Assembly (NCBI GenBank): GCA_016716125.1 | Contig: JADJWZ010000012.1 | Span: 1 to 20,302 of the forward strand | Source of the DNA: Ignavibacteria bacterium | GTDB taxonomy: Bacteria; Bacteroidota; Ignavibacteria; Tepidaquicellales; Tepidaquicellaceae | Reading direction: 5' to 3' | Length of the DNA stretch: 20,302 nucleotides | Part shown: positions 1 to 9,810 of the stretch, piece by piece | Layout of the letters: every line of letters starts with the position of its first letter | How positions within the stretch are numbered: position 1 is the stretch's first letter | Notes under the pieces: model-generated | What the model was told of the DNA's origin: nothing | What the model saw: only the letters and a program-made list of their open reading frames with translations | Database searches by the model: none | Made by a program: the position numbers and the translations under genes

Positions 1-2587
1 TAAGCTTCTCATTGTTTTCGCTTATACTTGTAGTGTTTGATCTTATCTGTTTTTCAATAAAGAAATTGTGTTTGAAATACGTATACTGTTTTGTTCTTCA
101 TTTCTTTATGCCTATTCTTTAATTTTATTACTTCAAGATTAAAGCTGTTACAATCAGCAGACTCCTGTGAAAATTCCTTTCAATCTCATTGAATTCTTTT
201 CCAGTAAGGAAAAGCAATCTTTTGTCAAAGTTAAATTGTTCATTCTCAAATTTACTTAACTCTTTGATCTGTTCGTCAATCGTCCTGTTAAGTTCTTTAT
301 TTGCAGCGGAAAGGTCATCATACAATACTTCATTGCCTGAATATGTTTTATTTAACTGTTCTTTTGAATTCAGCTTCGAAATTTCATTCTGTAATCTGTT
401 TATTTCAAACTTCAGATCTGTGCATACTTTCTTCTCTCTTCTATCCGGTACAGCTTCGAATTCAGTTATAAGTTTTTCTCCCGGACTTTAACCCGTTTAA
501 CTGTTTCTGTTTTCTGTCAGAGAGTTTTCTATACCGTTTATTACTTTCTGTCTGCCAAGTCTGACTGAGTCTTTCATTTACTTTACCGCCTGACCGGATA
601 AATCCGTTTGTTACTATATCTCCCTCGAGTGTTATAAACTTATAATAATTATCTTCCGATAATTTTTTCGCAGTGCTGAAATTATCCACTATAATATACT
701 CATCAAGAATATACTTCATTAGTTTTAAATGTCTTTCATCATTACATTTTACAAATTCATCAGCAAATCCAAACACACCTTTATCCTTTATGAAAACCGG
801 TTCCTCTTCCATAAAATCAAAATATTCAAATGTTTTAAAGTTACAGGTCATTAAGTATAATGTAACTTTACCTTTTGATTATCCGAAAGCTTATCAATAA
901 GAGTATCAAGTTTTGTTGATTCGTCAAGTATAATGTAGTTGGACATTTCACCGAGCGCTGTTTCTATGGCAATCTTAAATCTGTCTTCCAATTTATCACA
1001 TCGAGAATAGCGAAACATTTTTCCCTTCTTCATCAATAAGAAATTTAATCTCCTTCTGGCATAATCAGTTAAATTATCCGAAAGCTCTTTCAGATGACCG
1101 GCTTTATTACCGAGTTTATGAATTTCAATATCAAGCTCTGAAAATTCTTTTTCTTTTTCAGACAGCTTTTTACCTAAGGAGGATTTCTCTGATCTCAATG
1201 TCTTCAGAATCTTTTTCGGAGATCTTAATCTTTGTCACTAACTGATTTTATTTTTCCTTCAAATTCACCAATAGCTTTATCAGTCTCTTCAAGCTGAGTT
1301 AATAATTCGGAGTTTGATGAAGAGATCTTCTCAAGCTGATTAAGATTATTGTCATAGTTGATCTTGTTTTTCTGATACTTTTCTTTTTTTTCAGTAACTA
1401 TACCGGCGGAGTGCTTTAGCCTCTGGAGCAAGTTCCTCAAGCATTTCATTCTTTTTTTCATTGATGATCTTAATGCTTGCTTCCACTTTTGATTTCTTTT
1501 CAATAAGTGGACTTTCAGACATGTAAATTGTATTTGAAAGAACTTTTACTTTTTGTCCGGTATCTTCAGCTTTTTCCCTGCTTTTTTCAATATTCTCTTT
1601 GAGAGATTCATTCTCACCTGTAAGCCGGTTATTGTTTGAGTTAAATTGTTGATCTTTTCATTAAGAACAAGATTTCTCTCTTTCAGTCTGATTCGCATTA
1701 TCCTCTAACAGCGTTATACTCTGAAGTAAGATCAGAAAGAGTTTCGTCAAGAGATGATATTTCAGCCCTGGAATTTATCAAGCTGCATGTCATTAACTTT
1801 GATCTCTTCCGAAAGTGATTCTTTTAATTTTATATTATCATCTTCCTTGTCTTTAATATCATTAATTTCTCTGATGAGTGATTCGTATTCAAACTTTCCG
1901 GTTTTAAGCTCAAGAGATTTCAACTCCTCGGAAACAATCTTTGCTTCTTCATTTCTTTTCGCCTGACGTTCGAGCGCGTTTACATTCCGCTGCTTTCTTC
2001 CCGGATAATGTCATTTACTCTTAAGAGAGATTCATGAACAGCATCGAGTCTGTTGAAAGTCAGATCGCGGTTATGTTTATATGAAACGACTCCCGCAGCT
2101 TCTTCAAAGAGTTTTCTTCTTTCATGTTTTACATCGGACAGAATGGTCTCAACCATTTTTAATTCTATTACAGAGTATGCATCCGGACCAATACCGTGGT
2201 ATGCAATAAATAATTCCTAATCGTCTTTCAGCCGGACCTTGTGCCGTTCAGAAAATATTCGGTTTCTCCGCTTCTGTAAAATCTTCTTGCGATCTGAACT
2301 TCATTATATTCCGTCGGCAGAATGTTTTTATTATTCTGAATTGTAACCACTACTTCAGCTACGCTTAGCGGTTTTCTGAATTTCGTTCCGTTGAATACAA
2401 CATCTTCCCGTTTACCGCTTCTTAATACTTTATCCCCCTGCTCTCCGAGTACCCATCTCAGCGCATCCACTATGTTGGATTTTCCGGAACCATTTGGTCC
2501 TACTATAGCGGATACGCTGTCAAACTCAATAGTAGTTTTGTCCGCAAATGATTTAAATCCGAATATTTCTATCTTGGAAAGATACAA
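1..2587 (-). CDS. smc: Chromosome segregation ATPase SMC, 3' end beyond the window, many frameshifts
   Basis: SMC is the ATPase core of bacterial condensin, which compacts and separates chromosomes. The N-terminus (YLSKIEIFGFKSFADKT) and the Walker A motif GPNGSGKS, near residue 30, are diagnostic. The head continues in another frame with GIGPDAYSVIELKMVE and RRKLFEEAAGVV (about 2215-2090). Coiled coil follows to about 1150. The hinge is seen at about 1020-560 (AIETALGEMSNYIILDE, FITLEGDIVTNGF), and returning coiled coil runs to the left edge; the C-terminal head with Walker B lies outside. TTG at 2587 is taken as the start because a stop codon lies directly upstream in frame. The gene begins 10 nt after the GH2-like gene, so the two probably share a transcript. 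The frame changes at least nine times, for example near 2240 (ACAAAGG expected, ACAAGG seen), 1990, 1768 and 1690, and there is an in-frame TAG at 2217-2219. Identity is certain. Whether the gene is truly broken is doubtful, because smc is normally important for growth. Confidence 0.9.
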
Positions 2588-2597
2588 TTATAAATTA

Positions 2598-5199
2598 TTA
2601 TTGATTCAGTTTAGAAATGAGTTCATAAGTTTCGTCGCTCCGGTAAAAAGTAAAATAGCTGTAGATCAAAGCAATAAAAATGGAAATTATAATTAGTCCG
2701 TAAAAATATACTTTGCCTGTCCTGATGTCAAAGAGGGATTTTTGCCCCGATTAAAATTCTGTTTAAACTTAATATCGCAAAGTATTATAAAAAGCCAGGA
2801 CTGACAATGAAATATATGCCGGATTTGATTCGGTTAATTTATAAAGTACTGTTCCTATTGGTAAAAATATCAGCATTGGTAGTATTGACCAAAGACAAAT
2901 TGTATAAATAATTTTAAAATAGGATTTTCCCTTTGTGTAAAATGAAATAAAGTAAAGAAAAATGATGTAATAAAAATAATTAAAATAATTAAAAGAGATA
3001 TTGAAGAGATCAGGTAAAATTTATTGTTCACAATATCGCTGAAAAAAATTTTAGCGCTGTCATTCGTTAATATTTTAGACAAAAGCATGTCAAAAGAATT
3101 ACTGTCTTTTAAAAAATAAAGGACTGAAGAAAAAATAATCTGAGCTGATGGAGATGCTTAATGTCAGCAGAATATTATATCCTCTCGAAATTATCATCTG
3201 ATCTTTTACCAGCGCAAAAAAATATGTCGGTTTATAAAGGCATCTGACCAGACCTGACCGGAATTTTCTGTCTTTATTTATAAAGAATGCAAAAATAATC
3301 ATTACAAGCATTCCCGCAATTATAAAAACATATGGAAATTCATGAATATGATTTCCTTCCTGTATCCTGGGCAGATCCTCACGGTACAGAAGTCTCTTAA
3401 TAAAGTTGGTGGAAAGTTTTTGTTCCCTGTTAAATGTATGTATGCCGTTTGTCTGAAGATAAGGATTCAAATCAAGCGGATAATTTAATGGTTTTTCAGA
3501 ATTCCAGTCTGCATAAGATGACATAAAATTTCCTGAAAAAGACTGAGAAGCTAACGGGTATATTTCCTTATAAAATTTCATCTGTGATTCCTGTGATCTT
3601 ATATCGCTGAATCCGTTGTTGTTTCCGTTTTGAATTTTAATGCCGTAGCCGGAAATAAAATAAGAAGTATTTTTTCTGTTGGAAACCGGTTTTGATTTGT
3701 TTGTTAAGATAGTTAGGTCTTCTTTGATGGAATTATAGTTGTTACCGTAAATATTTAATCCGATAAAATCTACTAATTCCGAGCAAATATCTTCATTAAA
3801 AGCATGTGATGTATAATATTTAAGTCTTTTATTAATGGAATCGACAGCTGAAGCTGCTGATTTTAAATAATCATAAGTATGCTCTGACGAAACATCCAGA
3901 TCATTTCCCAGACCCCATGCCAGTATGCTTGGTTCGTTTCTGTCTCTTTTAATAATTTCAGTAAGATAGTCTACTGCCGGAGTTATGAATCTTTCCTCTT
4001 CAAAATAGTGAGCGGATATTTCATTTAAAGGGAATTCCTGCAGAAGAAATAACCCTATTCTGTTACATACATTTACAATATAAGGATGAGCTGATCTTCC
4101 CGGAACTCTGACAGCATTGAAACCCAGCGCCTTTATACTAATAAGATCTTTTCAACTTCTTCATATCTTAAAGCGGATGCAAAGCCCGGCATATCTTCAT
4201 AGTAATTTATACCGTTCAGCGCGATTTGCCTGCCGCTTTGAAAAATCTGATTGCCGCTTTTTGAAATATCGTTAAACCCTGTTTCGGAATAGCTTTCATC
4301 TATCACATTTCCTGACTTATCTGTAATGATTATTCTGAGAATATAAAGCTCAGGAGTTTCCGGTGACCAGAGAATGGGATTACTGACGGAAATATAACTT
4401 TCCGTCTTAATAGTACTGTTATCGACCATTTCAAAAGGAACAAGATCTGATTCGGAAAAAACATCTCCGGTGGATTTTCTGGTTAGAGATGATCTTATAA
4501 AAAAATCATTATTCGGAACTGAGTCTTCTGATTATTGATGAATGTTGACTTTTACTTCAATCTGATTTGTCAGTTTAAGAGAAAGCAGGTTGTCTATTTT
4601 ATAATTTATAAAATTACTGAAGACAAATACTTTCGGAACAGCTATCAGGTAAATGTCTTTGTTAATTCCGCAAACTTTTGAATAATTGATCTGATCTGAG
4701 AGGGGATTCGTATTCCTGAAATTTAATTCACTGTTGATATTAATTACTATCTCATTTTGAGAAGAAACTATGCCGTCCGAAAGAGGAACAATAACAGGCG
4801 AGCATCCACCGGTATGACTTGATATGAAGTTATTGTTGATCTTAATCTCAGATTCATAGTTGATCCTTCTGCAACAAGAATGAAACTTTTCACTGCAAGT
4901 ATTTCGTCATCTATTACAAAGCTTTTCCTGAAAACTGATTTTCCGGAGAAATCATAAGCGAGAGGAACAGTAAAGGTCTGATAGCTTTTTCCTTCATTAA
5001 ATGAAGCTTCCCATTGTCCGTTAAGACTGATTTTAAGCCTGGTCTCACTTTCAAAAAACAATCCGATATCTGACAGATTAGTCTCTGACGGTCTTTCAAA
5101 TACTTTTATCTGAGCAGAAATAAAAGCAGAATTATATAAAATCAGAAAAAGTAATAATATTATCTTTGAACTTTTTACTAAAGTATTAGAAATATTCAT
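2598..5199 (-). CDS. GH2-like glycosidase with C-terminal membrane domain, frameshifted, probably inactive as a classical GH2
   Basis: Reconstructed across frames, the protein is about 865 residues. It starts with a signal peptide (about 1-30, ending FISAQ), then a GH2 jelly-roll (LNGQWEASF; later SSHTGGCSPVIVPLSDG). An Ig-like domain holds NPILWSPETPELYIL, and a TIM barrel runs from about 4140 to 3560 (KALGFNAVRVPGRSAHP, RDRNEPSILAWGLGND). After about residue 600 come roughly five or six membrane segments, first FIIAGMLVMIIFAFF. GH2 enzymes remove sugars from beta-glycosides using two glutamates. Here the acid/base NE motif reads ND (codon 3900-3902) and the usual nucleophile motif SEYG reads SGYG (codon 3648-3650). 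The frame shifts near 4850, 4140, 3150, 2885 and 2760-2740, and an in-frame TAA lies at 4532-4534. ATG at 5199 is preferred to the TTG one codon upstream. A family assignment to GH2 is secure; the substrate is unknown. The membrane tail suggests the barrel is anchored on the periplasmic side. Confidence 0.78.
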
Positions 5200-5217
5200 C
5201 AATTGTTTAAAAGATAC

Positions 5218-5226
5218 GCAAATATA
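5218..5226 (-). promoter_or_regulatory. Possible Bacteroidota -7 element before the GH2-like gene
   Basis: Read on the minus strand, TATATTTGC matches TAnnTTTG and lies about 18 nt before the ATG at 5199. A clear -33 TTTG is not visible at the expected distance, and the leader would be short, so this is tentative. Confidence 0.3.
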
Positions 5227-5310
5227 ACAATTAAGAGCAGGAATTTAAAGTATTGAATTAAACGGTTTGTATTTTAATTTTTATCTCATAATAAAGTTGC
5301 AAAAAATGTT

Positions 5311-5349
5311 AAAAAAAAATCCGGAGTTCCAATTAAGGAACTGCCGGAT
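5311..5349 (-). terminator. Intrinsic terminator of the T9SS repeat protein gene
   Basis: On the minus strand the stem is ATCCGG-(C)-AGTTCC, the loop TTAATT, the return GGAACT-CCGGAT, then a run of eight or more T. The twelve paired bases are broken only by one bulged C. It lies about 20-40 nt after the stop of the gene ending near 5386 and separates that gene from the GH2-like gene. Confidence 0.9.
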
Positions 5350-5385
5350 TAAGCGGAAAGCAAGCAAGTTTACTTTTTAGTATGG

Positions 5386-7079
5386 TCATCCTCTCGTTGT
5401 TACTATTCCTCCTGCATCGAGTCTGTAAAAATAAGCACCCGAAGATAAGTTTTCCGCATTGAATGTTACATTGTGTTCTCCATTTGTTCTGAACTCGTTT
5501 ACTAATTTCCTTACTTCTTTTCCTGTAATGTCAAATACTCTTAAACTGACGAATCCATCTTTGGGAATAAAGAAGTTAATTCTCGTAGTAGGGTTGAATG
5601 GATTAGGTAATTACTCAAATTAAATTCATCTGTTCTTTCAGAAAGAGTTTTTCCGTTTAATTCCCTAATATGGGCGAAAATGTTATTGAAGTGTTTATAT
5701 ACAATCACAAGTTTGTCGTCTTGAATTGTAATCGAAGTATATTCCCCTTCGTCTATGCTATGAATCTCAACCGTATTATTGCACAGGTCGGATTCGTCAG
5801 TTAAGTTTGATTTAGAAATGAATAATCTGTTATTATCTGTATTCATCCAGTTCACAAACAGATCACCATTATTTACTAACATGGAGTTCTTAATCCTGAT
5901 GTCAGGTAAAATTCTCTCAAAATTACCTTTCGTATTTTCACAGGAAATTAAATAACTTTTACATGTAAATTTATCGTTCAGATCCTTATCGTATGCAGAT
6001 CCCATTATCAGATTTGAATTATTTGAAAAATCTTTCCAGACCATATACATCCCGAAGTAACCGTCAGAGATAATTCTCGGATCACCGGCATTCAGATTAT
6101 CCGTTAGCGTCTTTGTCGTAATGATCTGCAGATCTTTATTTACTTTTAAGACTTTAATATAATTTCCGCTGGTATCAAATATCTCTGCAGCAATCAGAAA
6201 TGAATTATTGTCAGATAAGATCAGATTATGATTGTAAAATATTTCTTTTCTCAGCTTAAGGACGCCGGAATTACTTAAAGGAGAGGTAAAATTGTTTCTT
6301 ATAATAAGGCTGCCTTTATGACCATTATGATATGGCGTGCCGTCATGGTCAAGTCTTGAAGCGTAAACATCGAGACTGTAATTTAAGCTGTTTTCAAAAG
6401 AATTTCTATTATCCAGCCATGTTATAAAAACTCCGCCCTGCCCGTCTGATGTCAATGTTGGTTTTCTCTGATCGTTGTCATAATCGCAAACTTTAGCGGG
6501 ATAAGCATCATTCCATAATTTATTCATATTGTAGTCAATCGCCTGTGCATATATATCAAAATGACCGTCATAAAAATTTTCCCATGTTACGACTATAAAA
6601 CCATGTTCAGTGACTGCTGTGGCAGGGCTGTAGTTACTTCCCGGCAGACCGGCGGAAAGTGAAACCGTTCTATTTTCTATATTTCCGTAAGAATCTATTT
6701 TTATTGCAAATATTTCATCTGTGTAAATTGAATTTCTGTGGAAAATAATTACAGCACCTCCGGTATTGTCAGGATGTACAATAGGGAAGTCCGACATATA
6801 TCCAAAGTTACTTATCAAAATCTTTCCGGAATTTCCCCATTCAATACTCCCGTCGGAATTCATTTTCTGCGCAAACATAGTTCCGTTACTTGATTCATCA
6901 TACCAGATGATCAGATTTTCCTGTGTGCTTCTGTCTGAATTTAATCCGACGCTGACCGGAAAAAGTTTATCGTTTTTTCCTTTTGAAAGCTCAACTGTTT
7001 TACCTAAAGTGTCTGATGCTGAAATAACCAGCATCATAATTGTAACAACGAGTGAAACCGAGAATGACCATTTTTTCAT
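5386..7079 (-). CDS. Secreted repeat protein with T9SS type A sorting domain, one or two frameshifts near the 3' end
   Basis: A predicted exported protein of about 560 residues. It has a signal peptide (MKKWSFSVSLVVTIMMLVIS) and at least six degenerate repeats of the form 'GG-hydrophobic-W-D...D-hydrophobic-Y-A-x-x-hydrophobic-D...G', for example GGVFITWLDNRN and ENLIIWYDESSNG, suggesting a beta-propeller-like fold. The single reading frame runs from 7079 to 5541. The family's C-terminal sorting domain (PNPFNPTTRINFFIPKDG, then VRKLVNEF and SSGAYFYRLDAG) continues in the next frame. The junction near 5608 reads TACCTAAT where TACCCTAAT is expected, so one C of a CCC run is missing. Close to the end TTRG-stop would become TTRRMTILK, a typical T9SS tail, after one more base, so the true stop may be near 5370. 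Such proteins are exported by the Sec system, then by T9SS, and attached to or released from the outer surface. No catalytic residues were recognised. Confidence 0.85.
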
Positions 7080-7169
7080 ATTTTGTTTTGTTAAGGTTTA
7101 AAAAAATTCCTTTTAATTTTTTTAATTATAATTTTAAAATATTCCTTTCGTTTCAATTTCAGGATTTAT

Positions 7170-7218
7170 AAATTGCCGGAGTAAATGTGAAAGTTCTTTT
7201 ATAGTCACCCGGCAATTT
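7170..7218. repeat. Inverted repeat in the divergent intergenic region
   Basis: A perfect 10-bp inverted repeat, AAATTGCCGG at 7170-7179 and CCGGCAATTT at 7209-7218, encloses a shorter GTGA/TCAC pair (7187-7190, 7205-7208). It lies between the T9SS gene on the minus strand and the helical-repeat gene on the plus strand. It has no T-run, so it is probably not a simple terminator. It could be a binding site or a structured leader RNA of the minus-strand gene. The whole gap 7080-7444 holds only this and the shared motif listed next. Confidence 0.6.
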
Positions 7219-7316
7219 AATAATCCGATTTCATTTTCTTGTTTCTTCCTTTAGATTACCTCTTCAACAATGAAGCTGGACAAAACTATATATTTTTATC
7301 CGTCAGGTCAACTTGT

Positions 7317-7338
7317 AAAAAACGCGTTTTGTGAAAAT
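7317..7338. promoter_or_regulatory. Motif shared with 13573-13594
   Basis: AAAAAACGCG followed by T and TTTGTGAAAAT, then a T-rich run. The same 22 bases with a single change (T to A at the eleventh) recur at about 13573. Both copies sit in intergenic regions between divergently oriented genes, about 105 bp and 180 bp before the plus-strand starts. The function is unknown; a regulator site or upstream promoter element is possible. Confidence 0.5.
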
Positions 7339-7444
7339 TTATTTTTTGACACGCTTCAAACTATTGTAAACAAAGGGTTTGCAGAGATCGATGCAAAATC
7401 ATTTTTATGAAAAAACGACTGAAAATTAAAAAAACAAATTCATT

Positions 7445-8881
7445 ATGATTGAATACTTTAACATGCTGAGTCCCCGCGAGGTCGGAAGATTTGGAAAATT
7501 TTTGAATTCCCCGTTCTTCAATTCGAATAAAAGTATCATAATATTATTCGATTATCTCAAATCAATTTATCCTGAAATTAAAAAAGAAAATATTTCCAAA
7601 TCAGTTATCTCAAGTGTTGTATATGGCGAAAAAAAGATGAACGACGTAAAGATAAGAAAACTGCTTTCTGACTTCGGGATCCTGATGGATACTTTTCTGA
7701 TTCAGATTGCTGAAGATGAAAGATCACCGGGAAGAAGAGTGCTGCTCCTGAATACATTAAGGGAAAGAGGAATGGTGAAAAGATTTGAAAAAGAATACAG
7801 GGAATTAAGCAAAAGTCAGAAAAGCTCTTTTTCGAAGAATGAATCTTTTTACAATGATCAGGTGAACCTCCTGAGCGAATATTATAATTTCAATCTTATT
7901 AATTTCAAAAATACGGAAGCGGAATGTCTTCAGATGAAATCTGATTTACTCGATATGAAATTTCTTTTTTCAAAGCTGCATACGTTTTATGAGATGTTTG
8001 ATAATGAAGGTTCGAGAAACAGAGGTCAGTATTTTAACAGGACGTTTTATGATGAGCTGATGGAATTTACGGAAAATAGTCTTCCGCATATTAAGGATAA
8101 ACATCCGAATGTTTTCATTATCTATCATGTGCTGAGGATGAATGAAACTCTCAATGATGATTATCTCGATACAATGCTGACATATTTAAAGAAAAAGCAT
8201 AAAAAATTTAATAAAAAAAGTCTGAGTTATTATTATAATTATATAACTTCATATTACACCACAAAAATTAACGCAGGGCATATAAGGTACAGAAAGGATC
8301 TGATCAGTGTGTATATGAAGATGGAGAAGGAAGAACTTTTTCTGATCGACAAAATAATTACGGATGTGGAATATAACAACGTAGTCAATGCAGCATTAGC
8401 TGAAGGTGAATTTGAATGGGTGAACCGTTTTATAGAACATTACAGAAAGTATCTCGAAAAAAGTTTTGCTGATGACATTTATAATCTTGCCAAGGCAAAA
8501 TATTATTTTCATATAAATGATTATGAGGAAATATATAAGCATCTGAATCAGGTTGATATTAAAGATCCGACCTATTACATTAATTCTAAATTTCTGCTTG
8601 GAAGAGTTTATTATGAAAGAGGGGAGACGGAAAGAGTCCATTATATTCTTGACAATTTAATTCAATATAAAAGAAATAAAAAAATACTCTCCACTGAGCA
8701 GCAGAAAAGTATTGTGCTCTATATAAAATTTATGACAGAACTAATAAAACTTTCCGAAATTCCCGGGATTGAAAAGGATACGAAAAAACCAATTAAAACT
8801 CAGTTAAGAAAAGAGATGTCAAACTCTGACGGATTAATACCGGGTATAAACTGGTTTTATTCAAAGCTTTCGACCGCATAA
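7445..8881 (+). CDS. Alpha-helical repeat protein of unknown function, Bacteroidota-type family
   Basis: A 478-residue intact protein with no signal peptide and no membrane segment, so probably cytoplasmic. It is rich in Lys, Glu, Tyr and Leu and reads as a chain of amphipathic helices, with TPR-like pairs in the second half (SKFLLGRVYYERGETERVHYILDNL near residue 380-405). The opening, LSPREVGRFGKFLNSPFFNSNKSI, resembles a family seen in Bacteroidota and relatives (LSPxELxRFxKFLxSPYxNxN), whose role is not known. ATG at 7445 is followed directly by this conserved start. The gene faces the SDR gene tail to tail with a 19-nt gap and no visible terminator. Upstream lies the motif shared with the YCF48-like gene. 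A scaffold role is only a guess from the fold. Confidence 0.85.
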   Translation: MIEYFNMLSPREVGRFGKFLNSPFFNSNKSIIILFDYLKSIYPEIKKENISKSVISSVVYGEKKMNDVKIRKLLSDFGILMDTFLIQIAEDERSPGRRVLLLNTLRERGMVKRFEKEYRELSKSQKSSFSKNESFYNDQVNLLSEYYNFNLINFKNTEAECLQMKSDLLDMKFLFSKLHTFYEMFDNEGSRNRGQYFNRTFYDELMEFTENSLPHIKDKHPNVFIIYHVLRMNETLNDDYLDTMLTYLKKKHKKFNKKSLSYYYNYITSYYTTKINAGHIRYRKDLISVYMKMEKEELFLIDKIITDVEYNNVVNAALAEGEFEWVNRFIEHYRKYLEKSFADDIYNLAKAKYYFHINDYEEIYKHLNQVDIKDPTYYINSKFLLGRVYYERGETERVHYILDNLIQYKRNKKILSTEQQKSIVLYIKFMTELIKLSEIPGIEKDTKKPIKTQLRKEMSNSDGLIPGINWFYSKLSTA

Positions 8882-8900
8882 AATATTTGGCAAAGGAAAA

Positions 8901-9590
8901 TTACTTTTTTGGAAACAAAGGTCTGATCTCAACTTCATTAAGCAAAGCTCTCTGAGGAAGCTTTACACTCAGCAGACATACTTCAGCTACATCATCCGGC
9001 GATAGGATAGTATCTCTTGCGGAATTAAGATCAGCGCTCGGATGATCAAAGAAATTTGTATCCACCGAACCGGGACATATTGTAACAACTCTTATATTAT
9101 CTTTTCGGACTTCAGCCATCAGCGAAGAAGAAAGTCCAATGACTGCATGTTTAGTGGCGGAATAAACCGAAGCGGTTGCAATTCCGTTCTTACCTGCAAT
9201 TGAAGAAATGTTAATGATCGTGCCGCCTTTAGATTCAAGCATTGCCTTAACCGCATACTTATTACAGAGATAAACTCCCTTTACATTCACAGCAAACATT
9301 TTATCAAAATCAGAAGTTTTGGAATCCGCCAGATTAGCAAAAATACCAAAGCCGGCATTGCAGATCACAGCGTCTATCTTCCCGTGAGCTTTGGTAACTT
9401 TTGAGAAAAGATCCTTTACATCTTTTTCTGAAGATACATTGGTTTTTATAAAACTGTAATTTTTATTCTTTATGGGATTTACATCAGTACGGGATGAGTT
9501 GATGACATTATAGTTATTTTTGAGAAATAACTTTACGCATGCAAGCCCGATTCCTTTGGAGCCGCCGGTAATTATAATTGTTTTTTTCAT
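8901..9590 (-). CDS. Short-chain dehydrogenase/reductase (SDR)
   Basis: A complete classical SDR of 229 residues that moves hydride between NAD(P)H and an alcohol or carbonyl group. The nucleotide-binding motif TGGSKGIG is at 8-15, NAG at 78-80, the active-site Asn at 102, Ser at 130 (NISS), and YSATK with Tyr143 and Lys147. PGSVDT at 173-178 closes the cofactor pocket. The short C-terminal part and the PDDVAE segment (about 198-203) resemble the 3-ketoacyl-ACP reductase/YdfG type. The substrate cannot be deduced. The Arg or Ser after the second strand (NSSRTD) hints at NADPH. No signal peptide is present, so it acts in the cytoplasm. It is the last gene of a minus-strand row after tRNA-Arg, but a hairpin separates it from the tRNA, so it may have its own promoter. 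Confidence 0.93.
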   Translation of the reverse strand: MKKTIIITGGSKGIGLACVKLFLKNNYNVINSSRTDVNPIKNKNYSFIKTNVSSEKDVKDLFSKVTKAHGKIDAVICNAGFGIFANLADSKTSDFDKMFAVNVKGVYLCNKYAVKAMLESKGGTIINISSIAGKNGIATASVYSATKHAVIGLSSSLMAEVRKDNIRVVTICPGSVDTNFFDHPSADLNSARDTILSPDDVAEVCLLSVKLPQRALLNEVEIRPLFPKK

Positions 9591-9617
9591 CGCGAAGTCA
9601 GGATTAGGTTTTTAAAA

Positions 9618-9642
9618 GCGAAAAGCGGCCAAAACCGCTTTC
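9618..9642 (-). terminator. Hairpin after tRNA-Arg
   Basis: AAAGCGG (9622-9628), a six-base loop and CCGCTTT (9635-9641) form a perfect 7-bp stem just downstream of the tRNA on the minus strand. The T-run is short (TTTTCGCTTTT), so it may end or process the tRNA transcript rather than stop all reading into the SDR gene. Confidence 0.55.
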
Positions 9643-9652
9643 AACATTTTCG

Positions 9653-9726
9653 TACGCCCGACTGGAATCGAACCAGTAACCTACAGCTTAGAAGGCTGTT
9701 GCTCTATCCGATTGAGCTACGGGCGC
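9653..9726 (-). tRNA. tRNA-Arg (anticodon UCU)
   Basis: A 74-nt cloverleaf. The acceptor stem is GCGCCCG with CGGGCGT (one G-U pair), discriminator A. The D arm is GCTC...GAGC, and the anticodon stem ACAGC/GCTGT holds the loop CTTCTAA, which gives anticodon TCT. The T arm is ACTGG-TTCGATT-CCAGT. The 3' CCA is not encoded. It reads the AGA/AGG arginine codons that are common in this AT-rich sequence. Confidence 0.97.
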
Positions 9727-9810
9727 AAACAATAACAAACAAAATAGTCAATTTATCAAATTCATTCAAACCATATTTCAGACTTAGCCAAGTTTTTTCT
9801 TAATTAACTC

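Noticed and set aside
2391..2696. Plus-strand ORF of 101 codons
   Set aside because: It lies opposite the conserved SMC N-terminal ATPase sequence and is its shadow.
6766..7101. Plus-strand ORF of 111 codons
   Set aside because: It is antisense to the signal peptide and first repeats of the T9SS protein.
8396..8641. Minus-strand ORF with hydrophobic residues
   Set aside because: It lies inside the intact 478-residue gene on the other strand and has no support of its own.
9653..9726. tRNA-Arg as attachment site of an integrated element
   Set aside because: No integrase gene and no second copy of the tRNA 3' end were found in the window.
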